Shown in pieces: positions 1 to 8,390 of a DNA stretch of 64,000 nucleotides. Positions within the stretch are counted from its first letter, which is position 1; each line of letters begins with the position of its first letter. A program made the translations under genes and the position numbers. The stretch is from assembly GCF_002210345.1 (NCBI RefSeq), contig NZ_MWQI01000009.1, positions 1 through 64,000 of the forward strand, given 5' to 3'. The notes beneath the pieces are model-generated. The model made no database searches, was not told where the DNA came from, and worked only from the letters and a program-made list of their open reading frames with translations. This DNA comes from Fibrobacter sp. UWB4 (GTDB lineage Bacteria > Fibrobacterota > Fibrobacteria > Fibrobacterales > Fibrobacteraceae).

Positions 1-51
1 ATCGCCGATGGTACCTGGCCCTCGGGTCCGGGAGAGTAGGTCGCCGCTGGA
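1..51 (+). rRNA. rrf: 5S ribosomal RNA, 3' end (partial)
   Basis: The first bases contain the conserved 3' part of bacterial 5S rRNA: GCCGATGGTAC, a short helix around CTGGCCCTCGGGTCCGGGAG, then GAGTAGGTCGCCGC. The 5' part lies outside the window. A strong intrinsic terminator follows a few bases later, so this is the end of an rRNA operon read on the plus strand. The exact 3' end (about 49-53) cannot be fixed without the 5' strand of the closing helix. Confidence 0.85.
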
Positions 52-57
52 TTCACG

Positions 58-93
58 CCCCCTTGGTCGAACAAACGACCGAGGGGGCTTTTT
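58..93 (+). terminator. Intrinsic terminator of the rRNA operon
   Basis: A 12-bp stem (CCCCCTTGGTCG paired with CGACCGAGGGGG, one mismatch) encloses a 6-nt loop and is followed by CTTTTTC. It directly follows the 5S rRNA. Confidence 0.85.
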
Positions 94-472
94 CGTTCTG
101 TGCCGCCCGCGGCTTACGCGGATCCCGTTTTCGGCGCTGTCATGCCGGACTCCGGTCCGGCATCGGCTTACAAGTCTCGTAACGGCATGCACGTCCTGAA
201 ACTGCAGCCCGGTGCAAGTGCGTTCTCCCTGGCGCTCCCCGGATCCCCTATAATTGCAATTGTCTTAGAGACACAATGTGACACTTAATTTGAACTGAAT
301 CTGCGCCGTTATGCGGACCTGCAATATTTGCAGGCTGAATATTCCAGGCTGGCACATTGATAAAAAGTCCATAAAAATAGCCTAAATGTATGGTTTTCCC
401 GTCCAAACTAATTGTAGTTTTGGAATATGGGCAAGCGATGTCGCGGGTCCTGGGTTTAGAGAGGATACAGTT
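94..472. other. Intergenic region between 5S terminator and small membrane-protein gene
   Basis: No convincing gene. A hairpin at about 141-165 (GCCGGACTCCGGTCCGGC) has no T-run. A TAnnTTTG-type box at 415-422 (TAGTTTTG) may be the promoter of the small gene starting at 473. The rest shows nothing I can name. Confidence 0.5.
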
Positions 473-580
473 ATGGAAAACAACGAAAAGGAGATCCGGA
501 GGCTCGGTCCCATCGTCGAGACGGTGTGGGGCGTTCTGCTCATAGCACTGAGCGGCGTCCTGATTTTTATCGGTGCCTAG
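473..580 (+). CDS. Small single-pass membrane protein, 35 aa
   Basis: Function unknown. The ATG is preceded by GAGAGGA at good Shine-Dalgarno distance and the ORF ends just before a strong terminator (598-633), so the unit has its own promoter-like box, RBS and terminator. The product has a charged N-terminus (MENNEKEIRRLGP) and one hydrophobic helix (about residues 15-34, VETVWGVLLIALSGVLIFIG). The frame stays open upstream to 386, but the RBS favours 473. It could be a regulator of a membrane complex, as many bacterial miniproteins are, but nothing here points to a partner. Confidence 0.55.
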   Translation: MENNEKEIRRLGPIVETVWGVLLIALSGVLIFIGA

Positions 581-597
581 CTTTCCGCCACAAAAAG

Positions 598-633
598 AAA
601 GTCCGTCTGTGTTGGAGACGGACTTCTTTTTTT
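598..633 (+). terminator. Intrinsic terminator after the 35-aa membrane protein gene
   Basis: AAGTCCGTCT pairs with AGACGGACTT around a 7-nt loop and is followed by CTTTTTTT. Confidence 0.85.
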
Positions 634-674
634 ATCTGGCAATGCAGCCTTGCTTTTTGATACGCTCGATACAC

Positions 675-703
675 TTGGCGTTGCCTGTGGTAAACATTAT
701 AAT
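675..703 (+). promoter_or_regulatory. Candidate promoter of the GH9 cellulase gene
   Basis: TTGGCG (675-680) and a perfect TATAAT (698-703) are separated by exactly 17 bp. This would start transcription near 710 and leave a leader of about 58 nt before the ATG at 768. Confidence 0.5.
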
Positions 704-767
704 GTGCGGTGTTGGTACGGTTCCGCAAAAGAAAAGGTATTTTTTAAAGCAAAAAGTGAGGTTTTCT

Positions 768-2528
768 ATGCGTAAACATCTGATAGCTGCATTGGCATTG
801 GTGGTGCCGTCTTTCGCTATTCCTTTAGTAAACCAGCTCGGTTTTGCTCCTGAATCTGAAAAGATTGTGGTTATCCCTGGCAATGATGCTAATCCGTTCG
901 AAGTCCGTGACATGGCGGGCAACACGGTGCTTGCGCTCGAAGCCCCGATGGTCTATGACTGGGACTACAGTGGCGAAGAAGTCCAGACGTACGACATTTC
1001 TTCGATCAAGAAGCCGGGCACGTACCGCCTGTACAGGGACGGCTATATCGGCAACCCGGTCGTGATTGGCGAACATGTTTACGAAGATTTGACGAAGGCT
1101 GCCCTCAAGTGGTTCTACTTCCAGCGCGCAGGCATGGCTCTTGATACGCGCTATGCGGGCAAGTGGGCACGTGCGGCAGGCCACATCGACGATAGCGTGA
1201 CGGTTTACGGTACAGACTTGCCGACGGCGACGGTCGTTGCGCAGTCCAAGGGCAAGCCTGCTCCCAAGAAGGCTGACCCGAAGATTATCAAGTCGCAGCG
1301 CGGCTGGTACGATGCCGGTGATTACGGCAAGTACATTGTGAACTCGGGCATTACCGTGTTTACGCTCTTGGAACTTTATGAACACTTCCCGACGTTCATG
1401 GATACGCTCCAGTGGAACATCCCGCGTGAATTCCCGAAGATGCCGGCGCTCCTCGAAGAAATCCGCTGGAATCTGGACTGGATGCTTTCGATGCAGGACA
1501 AGGACGGTGCTGTTTACCACAAGCTCACGTCGCTCAAGTTCGGCTCCAGCACGATGCCTGAAATTGATGGCGCCAAGCGTTACGCCATTGAAAAGAGCTT
1601 GACCGCAACGCTTGACTTTGTCGCTGTGATGGCGCAGGCTTCTCGCGTGTATGCTCCGTTCGACAAGGCTTTTGCAGACCGCATGCTCAAGGCTTCTGGT
1701 GCCGCCTATTACTGGGCCAAGCACAATCCGAAGGCCTTGTACAAGCAGCCCTCCGATGTGCAGACGGGTGACTATACGTATGGCGGCGAAGATGGCAAGG
1801 ATGAATTTGCCCTTGCTGCAACGGAACTTTTCCGCGCTACAAAGAAGAAGAATTACCTCAATGACTTGAGCGCTTACAAGCTCAGAAGCGATGGACCGTG
1901 GTGGGGTGATGTGAATATGCTCGCCGTTTACCATGTGGCTCTTGATTCGGCTGATTTTGGCGCAAAGCTCGGTGGTGCTGCACGCAAGGCTTTGCTTGCC
2001 GCTGCTAATGAACTCCGCGCGATTGGCGACACGAGTGCGTATAGACTCCCTGCAACTCCGTCGAGCTGGAACTGGGGCAGTAACAGCGCCATGGCAAACA
2101 ACGGAATCGTGTTACTCCACGCTTATTACATCACGGGCGACAAGAGCTACTTGGATGGCGCCCAGCAGTGCCTCGATTATCTCTTGGGCAAGAACCCGAT
2201 TGAAATGACGTATGTCACTGGCTTTGGTTACAGAAGCCCGCGCAACCCGCACCATCGCGTGAGCGAATCTGACTTTGTCGATGATCCGGTCCCGGGCATG
2301 CTTGTGGGCGGCCCGCACTTGGGCAAGCAGGATATCAACCTCGATGGCAAGGAACTCTGGAAGTGCCCGAACTACGCTGTTGCGGACAAGCCGGCACTTG
2401 CTTACATCGATAATCGTTGCAGCTACGCGACAAACGAAGTGGCCATCAACTGGAACGCTCCGCTCGCATACCTCGCTGGCGCTTTGCAGGCCATTTACTT
2501 GGGGCATGCCAACGCGGTTGTGAAGTAA
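768..2528 (+). CDS. Secreted GH9 endoglucanase (cellulase)
   Basis: Hydrolyses beta-1,4-glucan outside the cytoplasm. The 586-aa product starts with a signal peptide (about 1-18, MRKHLIAALALVVPSFA). An N-terminal Ig-like cellulase domain follows (about 20-110, beginning PLVNQLGFAPES, the usual start of such domains), then an (alpha/alpha)6 GH9 catalytic domain to the C-terminus. GH9 landmarks are RGWYDAGDYGKY (catalytic base Asp region, near residue 180), NPHHRVSESD (His/Arg signature) and ATNEVAINWNAPL (proton-donor Glu) close to the end. I chose the ATG at 768 because it gives a clean signal peptide; the open frame extends upstream to 573 through the promoter. There is no carbohydrate-binding module and no T9SS-type C-terminal domain. 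It appears monocistronic, with its own promoter and terminator. Confidence 0.93.
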   Translation: MRKHLIAALALVVPSFAIPLVNQLGFAPESEKIVVIPGNDANPFEVRDMAGNTVLALEAPMVYDWDYSGEEVQTYDISSIKKPGTYRLYRDGYIGNPVVIGEHVYEDLTKAALKWFYFQRAGMALDTRYAGKWARAAGHIDDSVTVYGTDLPTATVVAQSKGKPAPKKADPKIIKSQRGWYDAGDYGKYIVNSGITVFTLLELYEHFPTFMDTLQWNIPREFPKMPALLEEIRWNLDWMLSMQDKDGAVYHKLTSLKFGSSTMPEIDGAKRYAIEKSLTATLDFVAVMAQASRVYAPFDKAFADRMLKASGAAYYWAKHNPKALYKQPSDVQTGDYTYGGEDGKDEFALAATELFRATKKKNYLNDLSAYKLRSDGPWWGDVNMLAVYHVALDSADFGAKLGGAARKALLAAANELRAIGDTSAYRLPATPSSWNWGSNSAMANNGIVLLHAYYITGDKSYLDGAQQCLDYLLGKNPIEMTYVTGFGYRSPRNPHHRVSESDFVDDPVPGMLVGGPHLGKQDINLDGKELWKCPNYAVADKPALAYIDNRCSYATNEVAINWNAPLAYLAGALQAIYLGHANAVVK

Positions 2529-2557
2529 GTTTGCGCTAGGTTGTGTGTTTAGGGTTA

Positions 2558-2582
2558 GGCGGGCTTTGGCCCGCCTTTTTTG
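2558..2582 (+). terminator. Intrinsic terminator of the GH9 gene
   Basis: GGCGGGC pairs with GCCCGCC around a short TTTGG loop and is followed by six T. Confidence 0.9.
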
Positions 2583-2585
2583 CAC

Positions 2586-2831
2586 CTCGTCATCCTGAAC
2601 GCGAAGCGTGAAGACAACCTCAAAAGGTGAGTATGCCCCAAGGCGAATGCCGCGACCGTGCTTGCACGGGCATGGCTGAGCCGTTTGGCAAGACGCAAAG
2701 CGTCAATGTTGCAGACATGCTTGCATGGCTATAACCGAGCCCAAGAGGTTGGGGCTTGCCCCATCCAGTTATTTCTGGTATGTAGAACAAGATATAACTG
2801 GGTTCTTCGTTACACTCAGAACGACGTGATT
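2586..2831. repeat. Intergenic repeats (dispersed half-sites)
   Basis: Between the convergent GH9 and pabBC genes lies a half-copy of the window-wide repeat (GTCATCCTGAACGCGAAGCG near 2589) and an inverted half (AACTGGGTTCTTCGTTACAC, ending near 2818). The middle contains a TGCTTGCATGGCTATAACCG / CCGAGCCCAA block that recurs near 52289-52310. Confidence 0.6.
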
Positions 2832-2836
2832 GGGGT

Positions 2837-4432
2837 TTATTCGTCGAGCGTCACTTCTACGATGCCGCGGACGGAATTGAAGCAGTAGATTTTCTCGGCG
2901 GTTTTGAGGTCGCTCGGGTACAGGATTTTTTCCTTGGCCTTGCCTTCGTTCAAAAGCTTTTGCCTTGTGATGCCATTTAAAAGTCCGCATTCGATGGGCG
3001 GCGTGTAGATGATGCCGTCTTTCAGAATGCCGATATTCGTGAACGCGCCTTCGGTGATTTCGCCCTTCTCATTCACGCAGATTTCGTCAAAGACGTCTTT
3101 CGGGAACGGCAGGCGGATGCTCGTTTTGTGATACAGGAACGGGTTGGATGAATTTACCTTGTGTACGATTTTAATTTTTGGATCTTGCTTGGGCGCGGGA
3201 ATCGGTCTTGTCGTGAGTTCGAAGTGACCGTCCTTGAAAAGCTCAATCCTGTTCACGACGGAACTGTCGAACTTGATTTTTTCAAGGTCGCTATTCCAGG
3301 TGAAACCGAGTGCGTTTGCAGAATTTCTCAAACGTTCAAGATGCATTTCGAAATCGGTGATGCCGGTTTCAATCAGCGAAAAATCGGTATTCAAAAAACT
3401 TGCCTTGGTCATTGTCTCGTTCCATTCGTCGTCTGCGGTGGAGGCCCATGTAATGGCGCCGCCTGCATCGTATCTGTATTCCGTTTCGCCTTGCTTTTTC
3501 TGCAAGATCCTGATAGGGACGGAGAAAATCATTTCGTCGCCGTGGATGTAGCCGATGGCGCCGCAGTAGACCTCTCGCGGGAACGGTTCTGCATGGGCGA
3601 TGACTTCCATTGTAGAAATTTTCGGCGCGCCTGTGATGGATCCGCACGGATAAATCGCGTTGATGATGTCGTAAAGCGTTGTGCCGTCTTTCAGTTCTGA
3701 TGAAATCTCGGAGGTCATCTGGAAAACGGTCTTGTGCTTTTCGACTTCAAACAATTTGTCTGCGCGTACTGTTCCCGGCTTTGAAATTCTCCCGAGATCG
3801 TTTCGCAGCAAGTCTACAATCATGACGTTTTCGGTGCGGTTCTTTAAGTCGTTGTGCAAGAGTTCTTGCAATGCGTCATCTTCTTCGGGAGTCTTGCCGC
3901 GCTTGAGTGTGCCTTTCATGGGCTTTGTCAAAATCTTGTTGCCGCGCTTCACGAAAAACAGTTCTGGCGAGAACGATAAGATTGTCTCGTACTTGTTTTG
4001 CAAAAAGGCGTTGTAAGGAGTCTTCTGGTTTTGCAATAGAAACTGGTACAAGTCTAATCCAATTGCGTTTGTTCTTAACGTTGAAGGATATGTGTAATTG
4101 ACTTCGTATGTAATTCCGTTCTTGATTTGCTCTTTGATGTAGTCAATTTTTTGTGCGTATTCTTCTTTGGTTATGCGCGGCTTTACGATGGTGCCGATTT
4201 TATAGTCGGGAATTTTTTCTTCAAACGGTAAGAACGAATCGAACGCTTCGAAATAGATGAGGGGTGCGTCGCCCGCGGTGTTCTTGAGGTCATAGCGTAT
4301 GTAGCCGAGAAGGTAATAGCCTTGGCTTTGCAATTTTTCGATATGGTCTAATGCAAATTTTACATCATTGGGGTTAAAAATCTCGATGATTTCAATGGGA
4401 TTTTTAAATATTTTGTTTACGTATATTTGCAT
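2837..4432 (-). CDS. pabB: Aminodeoxychorismate synthase component I / aminodeoxychorismate lyase fusion (PabB-PabC)
   Basis: Makes p-aminobenzoate for folate. The N-terminal part (about 1-340) is a chorismate-binding PabB. GITYEVNYT, KPMKGT (the Lys typical of ADC synthase; anthranilate synthases have Ala there), NVMIVDLLRNDLGRI and CGSITGAPK are in the expected order. The C-terminal part (about 345-531) is a PLP-dependent ADC lyase of the fold-IV aminotransferase type, with YHKTSIR supplying the Schiff-base Lys, then EGAFTNIGI and GLLNGITRQ. At 531 aa it is a fusion of both enzymes; such PabB-PabC fusions are known in other bacteria. It would need the PabA glutaminase, which is not in this window. 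The start has AGGAAA upstream and a TATATTTG box (4458-4465) about 25 nt before it. Confidence 0.92.
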   Translation of the reverse strand: MQIYVNKIFKNPIEIIEIFNPNDVKFALDHIEKLQSQGYYLLGYIRYDLKNTAGDAPLIYFEAFDSFLPFEEKIPDYKIGTIVKPRITKEEYAQKIDYIKEQIKNGITYEVNYTYPSTLRTNAIGLDLYQFLLQNQKTPYNAFLQNKYETILSFSPELFFVKRGNKILTKPMKGTLKRGKTPEEDDALQELLHNDLKNRTENVMIVDLLRNDLGRISKPGTVRADKLFEVEKHKTVFQMTSEISSELKDGTTLYDIINAIYPCGSITGAPKISTMEVIAHAEPFPREVYCGAIGYIHGDEMIFSVPIRILQKKQGETEYRYDAGGAITWASTADDEWNETMTKASFLNTDFSLIETGITDFEMHLERLRNSANALGFTWNSDLEKIKFDSSVVNRIELFKDGHFELTTRPIPAPKQDPKIKIVHKVNSSNPFLYHKTSIRLPFPKDVFDEICVNEKGEITEGAFTNIGILKDGIIYTPPIECGLLNGITRQKLLNEGKAKEKILYPSDLKTAEKIYCFNSVRGIVEVTLDE

Positions 4433-4457
4433 GGCTGCTTATTTCCTGAAAACGGCG

Positions 4458-4465
4458 CAAATATA
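4458..4465 (-). promoter_or_regulatory. TAnnTTTG promoter box for pabBC
   Basis: Reads TATATTTG on the minus strand, 25 nt before the start codon. If it acts as a -7 element, the mRNA leader is about 19 nt and includes the AGGAAA ribosome-binding site. Confidence 0.45.
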
Positions 4466-4575
4466 AATATTGCATAATGGGGATTACTGAAAATTATTTT
4501 TACCTGGTACTTTTTGATTGCCATTGGTTTATATTGAAAGCTAGGATTGTGGTGTCTTGGGAAAGGAGACTGAGG

Positions 4576-6012
4576 ATGAAAAGAATTTTCTTTTCCGTTT
4601 TTCCCATTGTTTTGGCGACCGCTTTTTCTGCGGCATCTGCCTACACCCTAAAAGGAACTGTTAAAGATAAAGACGATTCTTCGCCAATCGCAGCGACTGT
4701 GAAATTGCTCCAAAAGGGCAAAGAAGCTAAAACGGACCGATCTGGAAATTTTGTCATTAAGGAAGAGGAAGTGTCCTTGCACGGTTCTCGTGCCGCTATT
4801 GGGCATTTCAGCTTGATTAATGGAATTTTGAATTTTACCCAGGGCGGTAGCGCTCCTGTGCAGGTCAAGGTTTTTGACATGATGGGTAACCAGGTGCTTG
4901 CGAAGACGTTGCAAGGTTCTGGGACGGTTGATCTTGCTGCTTCAATCCAGGCGCAGGGAACTTTCGTTGCAAAGGTGCAGATGGGATCTGCGCAGGAAAC
5001 GGTTCGCTTTAGCACTTATGGCTATGCTTCTGGATCTTTCGGTTCTGCAGAAAAGAAGTCGCTTCATAAGGAAGGCGATGCAATTGATACGCTGCGTGTC
5101 GTTGCGGAAGATTATGATACGTTGTTTGTTCCCCTGGCGAAGCTCGATACGACTCTCAATCTGAAACTCAGCAAGGCAGCCACGAAGAAGACGTTTGCGT
5201 TTGGCTATGCCATTGGTAACGATCCTACGCCGAGTAAGGGCTGCGGCAAGGACAATACGCTCAAGAACTACTTCAAGTTCACGGGTGGCGGTATCGAGCA
5301 CGAAGTCTATCTCGACTTGCCTGACAACTACGACAAGAACAAGCCGTACCGTTTGGTGTTCGGCATGCACTGCATGGGCGGTTCCGCACAGAATGTGGCG
5401 AAGAACGAACACTATTATGGTTACCGCGACCAGAAGGGCGCCAAGGAGAGCACCATCTTTGTGGCTCCGCACGGTTACACCGACCAAATGCCATGGCGCT
5501 GTGGCGATAACAAAGACCACCTGTTCTTTGATGAACTTCTTACGCATTTGAACGAGAACTTGTGCGTGGATACGTCTCGCGTGTTCTCTTCGGGCTTTAG
5601 TTTCGGTGCCATGTACTCGAACTCGCTTGCTCAGACGTTCCAGCATCGCTTACGTGGCGTAGTTGTATTTGCGACTGCCGACCAGGTGATTTACATTCCA
5701 AAAAATGCAGGCAAGCCTATTGCCTGGATGGGAACCGTGGGTTTAAGCGATGGAACGTGCCCGCCGAGCATGGGACGCAGTGCCCGTGACAGGATCTTGA
5801 AGAACAATGGCCCCGAAGGCCATACCGACTGCACCAGCGAGAAGGCAACCGAATATACCGGCGGCAACCACGTCTGCTATGACTACAAGACTGTAGATCC
5901 GCGTTTCCCTGTGAAGTGGTGCACGTTCAATGGCGGCCACCAGTGGGATATGCGTGAAAACGGCAAGCTCTGGGCCTCTGATATCGGCTGGGAATTTATT
6001 ACGCAGTTCTAG
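4576..6012 (+). CDS. Secreted CE1-type carbohydrate esterase with N-terminal beta-sandwich modules
   Basis: Probably removes acetyl or feruloyl groups from plant polysaccharides outside the cell (inferred from the esterase-D/LpqC/PHB-depolymerase-like fold). The 478 aa comprise a signal peptide (1-22, ending SAASA), a carboxypeptidase-regulatory-like domain (about 23-80, YTLKGTVKDKDDSS...TDRSGNF), and a segment resembling a T9SS type A sorting module (about 85-155, VQVKVFDMMGNQVLAKTL). The alpha/beta-hydrolase follows from about 220: FGMHCMGGS (oxyanion region), FVAPHGYTD, nucleophile elbow GFSFGAM, and NGGHQWD (catalytic His). It has four tandem paralogs on the minus strand at 16933-23882. 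The ATG at 4576 has GGAG upstream and gives the signal peptide. Confidence 0.85.
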   Translation: MKRIFFSVFPIVLATAFSAASAYTLKGTVKDKDDSSPIAATVKLLQKGKEAKTDRSGNFVIKEEEVSLHGSRAAIGHFSLINGILNFTQGGSAPVQVKVFDMMGNQVLAKTLQGSGTVDLAASIQAQGTFVAKVQMGSAQETVRFSTYGYASGSFGSAEKKSLHKEGDAIDTLRVVAEDYDTLFVPLAKLDTTLNLKLSKAATKKTFAFGYAIGNDPTPSKGCGKDNTLKNYFKFTGGGIEHEVYLDLPDNYDKNKPYRLVFGMHCMGGSAQNVAKNEHYYGYRDQKGAKESTIFVAPHGYTDQMPWRCGDNKDHLFFDELLTHLNENLCVDTSRVFSSGFSFGAMYSNSLAQTFQHRLRGVVVFATADQVIYIPKNAGKPIAWMGTVGLSDGTCPPSMGRSARDRILKNNGPEGHTDCTSEKATEYTGGNHVCYDYKTVDPRFPVKWCTFNGGHQWDMRENGKLWASDIGWEFITQF

Positions 6013-6036
6013 TTTTTAACGCTCCCTATATGTAAT

Positions 6037-6070
6037 GAAGCCTTTCCGGATTCGGGAAGGCTTTCCTGTT
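6037..6070 (+). terminator. Likely terminator of the esterase gene
   Basis: GAAGCCTTTCC pairs with GGGAAGGCTTTC around a 6-nt loop. The T-run (CTTTCCTGTTT) is weak. Confidence 0.6.
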
Positions 6071-6150
6071 TGTAAAATAAACTTTGTAGTAAATTTGTAA
6101 CTTTTTTTGAATGAATGATTTATTGCTTTTTTTCTGTATATATTAATGTC

Positions 6151-6234
6151 ATGCAAAACTGGTATCTTATTATTGTTCTTTCAATAGTTTTTGTTTCGGC
6201 CTTATTTGCTTCTACTGCGTCGGCCCCGATGTAG
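6151..6234 (+). CDS. Possible 27-aa exported mini-ORF
   Basis: An ATG-started ORF translating to MQNWYLIIVLSIVFVSALFA followed by STASAPM. It looks like a complete signal peptide with a Ser-Ala cleavage region and almost nothing after it. There is no clear ribosome-binding site. It could be a real membrane miniprotein, the leftover 5' end of a decayed exported protein, or chance. It lies directly before the exported-protein gene at 6256. Confidence 0.2.
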   Translation: MQNWYLIIVLSIVFVSALFASTASAPM

Positions 6235-6255
6235 TTAAATAAATATATTGTGGAT

Positions 6256-7137
6256 ATGACATTGCGCTCTATCCTTTTTTTGTTTGTATTTGTTTCCCTG
6301 ATCGCAGAAACACAAGGTGCAACGAACCGTGGTGCTGATAAGATCTTCGAAGAAAAAATCGATTCGCTGATATCGAAGCGAATGGAACTTCCTTTGGTGA
6401 GTTCAAAGCTGGATGTTCCCGGTAGTCGGTTTGTTCCTGTATATGGCAATGTTATCGAGGCGGGTGGTGCTGCCTCTCGTGATTTTTTGGACGATTCTGA
6501 AAACTTGTTTGCCGCTGAAAGCCTTTATAACGCGGTGAACGAGCACTTGATGCTGAGAAATGAGGCGCTCTTAAAAAGGGCGTCGGCAGATGTTCGGAAC
6601 AAGTACGGGCAACTTTCAAGTCGATTTAATTTCATCAATTTGGAACGGGTAAGAATCCGGGTTGATTATTATTACGATCGTGTTGGAAAAACGTGGGTCC
6701 GTCCGGCGCATGATTCGATAGTGACCATGACGATGATTGTCAAGTCGGGGTATTTCCTTTATCAGGACAGCGATTCGCTGATTGATATCCGCCGCTATGG
6801 CTATTATATACCGAATTCGAAAGTGAAGCGGATTTTCTTTGGCGATGGGTATTCCGAAGTGCTATGGGATAATCCGAACGAGGCTCCGCTAGATTCGGTG
6901 AAGGTCTTGCCGTACAAACTAGTTGAGAGGATCTTGCTCAATAAGGAAAACGATGAGCGGAACCGTAAGAAAATAAGAAATCTCCTGAAAAATAGAGAGT
7001 TTGCCTCTATACCGAGAGTTATTCAGGAGATGGATGAATACTGCGAGGAGAATCAGTGCGACGAAATGCCCGATTATAGGCGCTATCTGAATGTGCTTGC
7101 GGTCCTTTATAAAACCGGTGTACTTCGCCGCTTCTAG
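6256..7137 (+). CDS. Exported protein of unknown function, 293 aa
   Basis: I do not recognise the family. The N-terminus (MTLRSILFLFVFVSLIAETQG) is a signal peptide without a lipobox Cys. The rest is rich in Tyr, Arg and Asp with no obvious catalytic motif, and the C-terminal third is a charged helical region (residues about 220-260, KENDERNRKKIRNLLKNREF) with a Cys pair in YCEENQCDE. A GTG two codons earlier (6250) is an alternative start; neither has a clear Shine-Dalgarno. It ends 17 bp before the convergent rpe gene. Confidence 0.7.
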   Translation: MTLRSILFLFVFVSLIAETQGATNRGADKIFEEKIDSLISKRMELPLVSSKLDVPGSRFVPVYGNVIEAGGAASRDFLDDSENLFAAESLYNAVNEHLMLRNEALLKRASADVRNKYGQLSSRFNFINLERVRIRVDYYYDRVGKTWVRPAHDSIVTMTMIVKSGYFLYQDSDSLIDIRRYGYYIPNSKVKRIFFGDGYSEVLWDNPNEAPLDSVKVLPYKLVERILLNKENDERNRKKIRNLLKNREFASIPRVIQEMDEYCEENQCDEMPDYRRYLNVLAVLYKTGVLRRF

Positions 7138-7153
7138 ATTTTGTTGAAAACGA

Positions 7154-7801
7154 CTACTTGACCAAATTCACGAATTCGCGGCAGACGGCTTCTGGATCGG
7201 GCTTGCCAAAGATGGCGCTCCCGACGACGAAGATGTTTGCGCCGGCTTCCTTGCAGGCGAGGATGTTGTCGAGCTTTACGCCGCCGTCAATCTGGATGTT
7301 GAGTTCCGGCTTGAGTGCACGGAGTTCACGAATTTTGTCGAGGCAGTAGGGAATGAGGCTCTGGCCGCCGAAACCTGGGTTCACGGACATGATGAGTACC
7401 ATGTCCACAATGTCGAGCACGTACTTGATGGTTTCGAGCGGGGTGGCCGGGTTGATGGCGACTGCGGGCTTGACGCCGAGTTCTGCAATCTGGTGCAGCA
7501 GGCGGTCGAGGTGGTTCGTGGTTTCGGCGTGTACGCTGATGATGCTTGCGCCTGCTTTAGCAAATTCACCCACATAGTTCTCTGGATTCTCGATCATCAA
7601 ATGGCAATCGAGCGGGAGCTTGGTGCCTTTCTTGACGCAGGCAGAGATGCCCGGTCCAAAGCTGATGTTTGGAACAAAGTGCCCATCCATGATGTCCAGG
7701 TGAACGAGGCCTGCGCCTCCGTTTTCGATGGCCTTGAGACCATCGCCGAGAGAGAGAAAGTTTGCGTTCAAGACGCTGGGAGCGATGATTTGTTTAAGCA
7801 T
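7154..7801 (-). CDS. rpe: Ribulose-phosphate 3-epimerase
   Basis: Interconverts D-ribulose 5-phosphate and D-xylulose 5-phosphate in the pentose phosphate pathway, in the cytoplasm. The 215-aa length is normal for the family. Motifs in order: APSVLNANF, HLDIMDGHFVPN (metal-binding His and catalytic Asp), DCHLMIENP, ISVHAE, MSVNPGFGGQ and IQIDGGV (second catalytic Asp), then VVGSAIFG (phosphate binding). The start codon lies only 4 nt from a TATATTTG box (7806-7813), with no room for a Shine-Dalgarno, so the mRNA is probably leaderless. Confidence 0.97.
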   Translation of the reverse strand: MLKQIIAPSVLNANFLSLGDGLKAIENGGAGLVHLDIMDGHFVPNISFGPGISACVKKGTKLPLDCHLMIENPENYVGEFAKAGASIISVHAETTNHLDRLLHQIAELGVKPAVAINPATPLETIKYVLDIVDMVLIMSVNPGFGGQSLIPYCLDKIRELRALKPELNIQIDGGVKLDNILACKEAGANIFVVGSAIFGKPDPEAVCREFVNLVK

Positions 7802-7805
7802 ATTT

Positions 7806-7813
7806 CAAATATA
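7806..7813 (-). promoter_or_regulatory. TAnnTTTG promoter box of rpe (leaderless)
   Basis: TATATTTG on the minus strand, 4 nt before the rpe start codon. Confidence 0.55.
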
Positions 7814-7871
7814 GCAAAATAAAATTTTTTTTACTAAATTTTAAGTTGCTAAGAATTAAGAGGAGATAATT

Positions 7872-8360
7872 ATGTCTAAGAATTCTAAAACTGTGGTCGA
7901 AAAGCCTGCAAAGAAGGTTGCTGCTAAGAAGACCGAGACGAAGGTTGCCGCAAAAGCTGCTGCAAAAACCGTGAAGGCCCCTGCGAAGAAGGCTCTCCCG
8001 AAAGCTGAAAAACCGGCTAAGGCTCCTGCCAAGGTCGCGAGGGCTGCCAAAGTTGAAGCCCCGAAAGCCGAAGTGAAGGCTGTCAAGGCACCGGCAAAGA
8101 AAGCTGCTGCAAAGGCCCCGAAGGCCGCTGCCCCGAAAAAGGTTGCTGTCGAGTTCGTCGCCGATTGCCCGCTTGCAACAACAGTCTCTGTTGCTGGAAC
8201 GTTCAACAACTGGACTGTCGATGCCGACATGCTCAAGAAGGACAAGAAGACCGGTCTTTGGGTTGCAAAGATTTCCCTTGTTCCGGGTGACTATGAGTAC
8301 AAGTTTGTCTGTGACGGCAAGAACTGGGACGCGGGCGACAATAAGATCAAGCACGTGTAA
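7872..8360 (+). CDS. Lys/Ala-rich histone H1-like tail fused to a CBM48/AMPK-beta-like glycogen-binding domain
   Basis: Residues 1-90 are an extended, strongly basic Lys/Ala/Pro repeat (PAKK, KAPAKK, AAAKAP units) like bacterial histone-H1-type tails, which usually bind nucleic acid. Residues about 91-162 form an early-set beta-sandwich resembling the glycogen-binding domain of AMPK beta and the isoamylase N-terminus: VSVAGTFNNWTVDADMLKKD, then LVPGDYEYKFVCDGKNW. There is no signal peptide, so it should be cytoplasmic. I infer a link between glycogen (a large store in Fibrobacter) and a polyanionic partner, but no partner gene is adjacent. AAGAGGAG upstream is a strong RBS and a terminator follows. 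Confidence 0.8.
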   Translation: MSKNSKTVVEKPAKKVAAKKTETKVAAKAAAKTVKAPAKKALPKAEKPAKAPAKVARAAKVEAPKAEVKAVKAPAKKAAAKAPKAAAPKKVAVEFVADCPLATTVSVAGTFNNWTVDADMLKKDKKTGLWVAKISLVPGDYEYKFVCDGKNWDAGDNKIKHV

Positions 8361-8390
8361 GTTTGATTCAAGAACGGGTGTTACCCTACA

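Noticed and set aside
141-165. GCCGGACTCCGGTCCGGC hairpin as a second rRNA terminator
   Set aside because: No T-run follows, and a strong terminator is already present at 58-93.
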